NCBI RefSeq assembly: GCF_005144415.1
Contig: NZ_SWJE01000006.1
Span: 186,001 to 250,000, forward strand
Direction: 5' to 3'
DNA: 64,000 nucleotides
Source: Trinickia terrae
Lineage (GTDB): Bacteria; Pseudomonadota; Gammaproteobacteria; Burkholderiales; Burkholderiaceae
Each line of letters begins with the position of its first letter. Within the stretch, counting starts at the first letter, position 1. Shown here piece by piece: positions 59,752 through 64,000 of this stretch. The notes below the pieces were generated by a model that was not told where the DNA came from, did not search any database, and saw only the letters and a program-made list of their open reading frames with translations. A program made the position numbers and the translations under genes.

Positions 59752-62736
59752 ATGGCTGGGGGAAATGCAGATATGGCGTCGCTTGGTCCATTCGGTGGCC
59801 CGCTTGGCAGTCGCATTGCCCGCTTGAGACGCGCGCGCGCCGGCTCGCGGCTCGATCAAACGCTTTACTTCTTTTCCATCTATGTCGTGCCGGTGCTGAT
59901 TGCCGCCAGCACGATCGTCGTTCTGCTGCTATTGCCCCGCGAATACGAATCGGCCGGTTCGGGCACACTGCCCTTTCGCGCACTCGACGACAAGACGTCG
60001 GCGCTCACCCCCGCTGCCGCGCTGGAAGCGCTGAAAAAAGCGCCAACCGTCAGCCACTTCAGCACCAGGCTTTCGGAAACCCCGATCTGGTTCACGTTGA
60101 ACGCCCCCGTGGCAAGCACACGCGTTTCCACCCTGATCGAATTCCCCTCGCGTCACGCGCAAACGCTCGAATGCTGGACGGCGCCGGCGCTGCAGCCGCT
60201 CGGGCAAGCCAGCCGCTACGGTGTATCGGGGCAGATGCGCACAGTCAAAGCCGGTTTCGCGGTTTCGCTTCGCATCCCCGCGGCCCCGACGCCGATGCTT
60301 TGCCGCGGCACGTTCTCGGGACCGGCGCAACTGACCGTGCAAGCCTGGGACGCCGGGCAATTGCGCAATTCCGCGCTCGACTTCCAGGAGAGTTCCGGCC
60401 TGATCGCAGGCGGCTTGCTGACGCTCGCCGTATTCGTCTTCGTCACGGCGATGATCAACCGGGAATGGACGTACGTCATTTTCGCCATGTGGCTCGTCGG
60501 CAACCTGCGCCTGTGCGCGAACGCGATGGGCTGGGACGCCGAATGGCTCGACCGCGTGATTCCCCCCGCCGACCTGCCGCTCCTGCGCAAGGTCACGTTC
60601 GCCGCCTACTACCTGCTGACGGGCGCCCTCTTCAGTCAACTGTTTCGCCGCGAGCTGCGCGTCGTCGGCTGCCGCTGGCTGCTGCGCGTGGCCCAGAACG
60701 TCGGGCTCGTGCTGCTCGCGCTCTCGATCCCGCTCTCCTACGCGCATTTCATCCCCGCGCTGTGGGTGCTGGGCGGATTCGGCATCGGCGTGCTGATCTT
60801 CCTGCTGGCGCGGCTCTTGTGGAAAGCGCGCTCGCGCACCGTGATGTGGTACGCGGCCTCGCTCGCGGTCGTGCTGCTCGCAACGTTCTCCGAAGTGCTC
60901 GGCGCCGCGTTCGGCGTACGGCAGCTTGCCGCCGGCGTGAGCCCGGTGCTCGCCGCCCTGACCTCGAGCATGATGGCCGCGTTCGCCATCGCCGAGCAGA
61001 TGCGCGCGGAACGCGAGCACCGGCGCCAGGCGCAGATCGAATTGCGCAACACCTATGAGGTCACGCCGATCGGCCTCTTCACGCTGGATTCGCGCGGCCG
61101 CTTCGTGCGCGCGAATCCGGCGCTGCGCGCCATGCTCGGCATGCAAAAGAGCGACTACGGATTGCGCCACTGGAACGATTACTTCGAGCCTGGCGCATGG
61201 GGCTCGCTGCAGGCCTTGTCGCTGAAAGGACGCGAGAGCGAAATCGAAATCGGCGGCTCCGAGGCGCGCGGCACCGCCGAGCGGCGCTATCTGCTCAAGG
61301 CGATCAGCTCGAACGACTGGATCGAAGGCTCGCTGCAGGACGTGACCGAACGCTCGAAGGCGATCGAGCGGCTGCGCTTTCTCGCCGAGCACGATCCGCT
61401 CACGGGCTCGCTGAACCGGCGCGGCCTGGAAAAAGCGATCGTGGCGCAAAGCGAGAACGCCGCGCTCTGGGCCCTCGCCTACATCGATCTCGATCGCTTC
61501 AAGCTGATCAACGACCTGTTCGGCCACCGCGCGGGCGACGAAGTGCTCAAGCAGGTCGCCGACCGCGTGCTCGCGCGCTTCCACGGCAATTTCTCGTTCG
61601 GACGCATGGGCGGCGACGAGTTCGTCTGCGTCATGAACGATACGCCGATCGACGAAGCCGCCGGGATTTGCACGCGCCTGCTCGCGGAGCTGAACGAAAC
61701 GCCCTACCAGGTCGGCAGCCGCGCCTTTCAGGTCAAGGCGTCGATCGGCCTCGTCGAATGCTCGCACGGCGTGCGCGTGCAGGACGCGCTCTCGCATGCC
61801 GACCGCGCGTGCCGCGAGGCCAAGGAGAGCCGGCAACACGGGCTCGTCGTCTATCGCAAGGGCGCGGCCGCATTCGAGCAGCGCGCAGCGGAATTGCGGC
61901 TCGTCGAATCGTTCGGCCGCAACCGGTTGCCGACGGGACTTTTTCTCGTGATGCAGCCCATCATGTCGCTCACCTCGCCGACCGAGTCGCTCAATTTCGA
62001 GGTGCTGCTGCGCATGCGCGGCGCTGACGGCAAGGTCGTCTCGCCTGACAAGATCATTGCCGCTGCCGAAGAATCCGGCAATATCGCCGCGCTCGACATG
62101 TGGGTGGTCAGCACGACGCTCGACTGGATCGAAACGAATCTGGCGTCGCTGCCGAAGACGCGCTTCATCTGCGTGAACCTGAACGGCGGGTCGCTGAACG
62201 ACGAACGTTTCACCGAGGAGGTCTTCGCGCTCTTCATGCAGTACCGCCCGATTCTTCGCTACCTGTGCCTCGAAATCACGGAAAGCGTCGCGCTGCACGA
62301 TCTCGGCAACACGCAGCGTTTCATCAACCGCGTGCACGACCTGGGCGCCAAGATCGCGCTCGACGATTTCGGCGCCGGGTACACGTCGTTCCGCTACTTG
62401 AAGTCGCTATCGGCCGACGCGCTGAAAATCGACGGCGAGTTCGTGCGCTCGATGTGCTCGCATCCCGCCGACGTGGCGATCGTCGAGGCGCTCGTGGCGC
62501 TTGCGCACAACCTTGGCATGCGCAGCGTCGCCGAATGGGTCGAGGATCTGGATACGCTCAAGGCGCTGCACGAGATCGGCGTCGACTACGTGCAAGGCTA
62601 TGTGGTCGCGCGGCCGCAGGACTGCTCGGCCATCCTGACGGCCGACTCGGCTGCGAGCTTCATCGCCGACCCGGCCGTTGCGAGTTTCATCGAGAGCTTG
62701 CCGGAACCGCGCGAGACGATTGGCGCGGAGTCTTAG
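59752..62736 (+). CDS. Membrane 7TM-DISM-like, PAS, GGDEF, EAL protein (c-di-GMP turnover)
   Basis: 994 residues from ATG 59752; ATG 59773 has a better ribosome site (GGGGGA). One N-terminal helix (about 40-61), a periplasmic domain (about 65-210), then about seven helices (215-415) resemble 7TMR-DISM receptors. A PAS-like domain (about 430-535, TPIGLFTLDSRGRFVRANPA) precedes GGDEF (RMGGDEF, GGDEF at 620-624) and EAL domains. In the EAL domain the signature reads EVL (750-752), with Asn809, Glu841, Asp871-Asp872 and Lys892 kept; Glu928 lies in AEWVED instead of AEGVE. So cyclase activity looks intact and phosphodiesterase activity possible. It is co-directional with the N-acyltransferase gene. 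Confidence 0.92.
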   Translation: MAGGNADMASLGPFGGPLGSRIARLRRARAGSRLDQTLYFFSIYVVPVLIAASTIVVLLLLPREYESAGSGTLPFRALDDKTSALTPAAALEALKKAPTVSHFSTRLSETPIWFTLNAPVASTRVSTLIEFPSRHAQTLECWTAPALQPLGQASRYGVSGQMRTVKAGFAVSLRIPAAPTPMLCRGTFSGPAQLTVQAWDAGQLRNSALDFQESSGLIAGGLLTLAVFVFVTAMINREWTYVIFAMWLVGNLRLCANAMGWDAEWLDRVIPPADLPLLRKVTFAAYYLLTGALFSQLFRRELRVVGCRWLLRVAQNVGLVLLALSIPLSYAHFIPALWVLGGFGIGVLIFLLARLLWKARSRTVMWYAASLAVVLLATFSEVLGAAFGVRQLAAGVSPVLAALTSSMMAAFAIAEQMRAEREHRRQAQIELRNTYEVTPIGLFTLDSRGRFVRANPALRAMLGMQKSDYGLRHWNDYFEPGAWGSLQALSLKGRESEIEIGGSEARGTAERRYLLKAISSNDWIEGSLQDVTERSKAIERLRFLAEHDPLTGSLNRRGLEKAIVAQSENAALWALAYIDLDRFKLINDLFGHRAGDEVLKQVADRVLARFHGNFSFGRMGGDEFVCVMNDTPIDEAAGICTRLLAELNETPYQVGSRAFQVKASIGLVECSHGVRVQDALSHADRACREAKESRQHGLVVYRKGAAAFEQRAAELRLVESFGRNRLPTGLFLVMQPIMSLTSPTESLNFEVLLRMRGADGKVVSPDKIIAAAEESGNIAALDMWVVSTTLDWIETNLASLPKTRFICVNLNGGSLNDERFTEEVFALFMQYRPILRYLCLEITESVALHDLGNTQRFINRVHDLGAKIALDDFGAGYTSFRYLKSLSADALKIDGEFVRSMCSHPADVAIVEALVALAHNLGMRSVAEWVEDLDTLKALHEIGVDYVQGYVVARPQDCSAILTADSAASFIADPAVASFIESLPEPRETIGAES

Positions 62737-62982
62737 CGAGCGGCCCAAGCGGTCCGCCATTGAATACGGCACATCTCAATTACGAAGCGTTACCAGTGTT
62801 TCAAATTGTTCCAATACCCCAATTCGCGCAATCCCTGTCAGCGAAGGCTCGCCGGGTACTGTGCCGACAGGACAAGCCAAAGCGGCTGTATTGAATCGTA
62901 TTGCATCGTTTGTTCGGTCTCGAATCCAAAAAAAGCGATCAGGAATACAATCCGCAGGTCGAAAACGATGTAAGAACAGGAA

Positions 62983-63954
62983 ATGTCATCAAGTTGCAAG
63001 TATGCGTGGCCGGCGCCTACAAAGCGCCTATCCCTCACATTCTTCAAGCTCCTTTACCGATGGACGCATTCGCGTGCGTTTCGGCATAACGAGCGCTTGT
63101 GGCATGGCGTTTCGATCGGAAGGGACGCACGCGGCTTTCTAAAGCGCCTGTCGATCGGGAATCACGAATTGCGCGTCGACAATTCGAAAGACTTGACGGC
63201 AAATCGTAAAGGAGCCTGTCATCTTATTGCTACAGGACCATCCGTCCGGGAAATCGATTACGGCACAATTGATCTTTGCAATGTAATGGGCGTAAATGGC
63301 GCAATCGCGCTGCAGGATACTCATCAAGTCCAATTCGACTACTACTGCATCGTCGACGCGGGATTCGTGCGCAACCGTCCCGATCTCGTGGCGCGCGTCG
63401 TGCAGCAAAAGCTGACCCTTTTCGCGACGCCGCTCGTCATGTGGTACATCGCGCAGTACTTTCCGCTGTCGCAGTTGCGTTGCCGCATTTTTCTCGTCGA
63501 AGACATTCAGTATCCGGCAGGCAAACGCGCGCTCGCTGCCGAGGAACTATCCAGCGTGCACCCGGAGTCCGATCTCGTGCTGTTCGACAACGCTCGCAGC
63601 CTGGGCTTCAGCCTGAACATCAGGCGCGGCACCGTCGACGGGCGCACGGTCGCCTACACCGCATTGCAAATCCTCGCGTGGCTCGGGTTCAACGATATCA
63701 ATCTGCATGGACTCGATTTCGTCAATGCATCCCGCACGCCTCGTTTCTATGAGACCCTGGAGAACATGCAGCCGAGCGCCCTCGACGCCAATTTTCGGGC
63801 CGTCATCGAACCGTCCTTTCGGCACGCGGCGGCGCTCTTGAAAGCACGCGGCGTCCGCGTCGCGAACCTGTCCGCCGACAGCGCGCTCGGCGCCGACATA
63901 TTCGAAAAAAGCGATTGGCATTCGCTCGCCATGAAAGCGGCCGAGCAGCAATAA
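62983..63954 (+). CDS. WaaZ-like lipopolysaccharide-core (Kdo III transferase family) protein
   Basis: 323 residues with AGGA before ATG 62983. ACHLIATGPSVREIDYGTIDLCNVMGVNGAI (78-108) has the GPS nucleotide-binding-like start and the VNG motif, followed by DYYCIVDAGFVRNRPD. SLGFSLNIRRGTVDGRTVAYTALQILAWLGFNDINLHGLDF and RFYETLENMQPS, then RGVRVANLSADSALG, follow the order of conserved parts of WaaZ, which adds a third Kdo to the E. coli core. The N-terminal 75 residues are basic and variable. A GT42-like glycosyltransferase is the alternative. The neighbouring downstream gene start also suggests a glycan cluster. Confidence 0.65.
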   Translation: MSSSCKYAWPAPTKRLSLTFFKLLYRWTHSRAFRHNERLWHGVSIGRDARGFLKRLSIGNHELRVDNSKDLTANRKGACHLIATGPSVREIDYGTIDLCNVMGVNGAIALQDTHQVQFDYYCIVDAGFVRNRPDLVARVVQQKLTLFATPLVMWYIAQYFPLSQLRCRIFLVEDIQYPAGKRALAAEELSSVHPESDLVLFDNARSLGFSLNIRRGTVDGRTVAYTALQILAWLGFNDINLHGLDFVNASRTPRFYETLENMQPSALDANFRAVIEPSFRHAAALLKARGVRVANLSADSALGADIFEKSDWHSLAMKAAEQQ

Positions 63955-63976
63955 GCGCCCGCAGCCATCGCACGCA

Positions 63977-64000
63977 ATGAAGGTAGTCCATCTATCGAAT
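63977..64000 (+). CDS. Start of a possible glycosyltransferase gene (truncated by window edge)
   Basis: Only eight codons are visible, reading KVVHLSN after the ATG. They start 22 bp after the WaaZ-like gene. Many family 4 glycosyltransferases begin KVLHL or KVVHLS, which fits the context, but eight residues prove nothing. Confidence 0.3.

Overview
The window is high-GC, densely coded DNA with short intergenic gaps. It most resembles a Burkholderiaceae chromosome (Paraburkholderia, Trinickia or Burkholderia type). The clues are hopanoid side-chain genes (hpnI, hpnL), a WaaZ-like lipopolysaccharide-core gene, many LysR regulators each beside one or two metabolic enzymes, alginate-type acetylation genes, and G/C-rich intergenic repeats. 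I saw no rRNA, tRNA, CRISPR array, phage or intact insertion sequence.

Region by region. (1) 1-3204, minus: the first 1068 codons of a very large protein that joins a DyP-type haem-peroxidase-like domain to a glycyl-radical-enzyme domain of the GCxEP type; its end lies outside the window. (2) 4.0-25.3 kb is a mosaic: ArsR regulator with an Old Yellow Enzyme; VOC protein; a LysR-type regulator with two HTH domains; a PTS EIIC-EAL fusion; a SAM-cyclase-ATPase protein divergent from a SulP transporter with a cyclic-nucleotide-binding domain; a secreted hydrolase-like protein with a lipoprotein; a remnant of a two-partner-secretion adhesin; GST; nitronate monooxygenase with LysR; a broken LysR gene; and mmsA divergent from a LysR gene across a perfect inverted repeat.

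(3) 25.4-39.8 kb, minus, is the outstanding region: ten co-directional genes with mostly overlapping or very short junctions. In transcription order they are diguanylate cyclase, UDP-GlcNAc 2-epimerase (wecB), BcsB-like protein, NfrB-like processive glycosyltransferase with C-terminal MshEN-type c-di-GMP-binding repeats, TIM-barrel-like lipoprotein, NfrA-like TPR/outer-membrane protein, AlgF, AlgI, and two AlgX/AlgJ-type acetyltransferases. I read it as a c-di-GMP-controlled envelope polysaccharide system, probably ManNAc-based and O-acetylated. It is a hybrid of the E. coli Nfr (phage N4 receptor) pathway and a Wss/alginate-type acetylation module. A divergent response regulator and 7TMR-DISM histidine kinase (40.2-43.3 kb) may control it.

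(4) 43.6-54.5 kb: SDR, tautomerase and VOC genes with a LysR gene; an MFS remnant; two roughly 220-bp inverted repeat copies; LysR and ohr; a tight operon of GFA protein, 40-residue exported peptide, OmpR-type regulator and histidine kinase; and two tandem NADP-oxidoreductase-like genes divergent from a LysR gene. (5) 55-64 kb: hopanoid genes hpnI and hpnL, a LysR gene, a FeeM-like N-acyltransferase, a large DISM-PAS-GGDEF-EAL protein, a WaaZ-like gene and the first codons of a possible glycosyltransferase.

Taken together, the window is rich in second-messenger signalling (two GGDEF and two EAL proteins, one class III cyclase, one cNMP-binding transporter) and in envelope glycan and lipid genes. 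Functions come from motifs and family knowledge only; no database search was possible.
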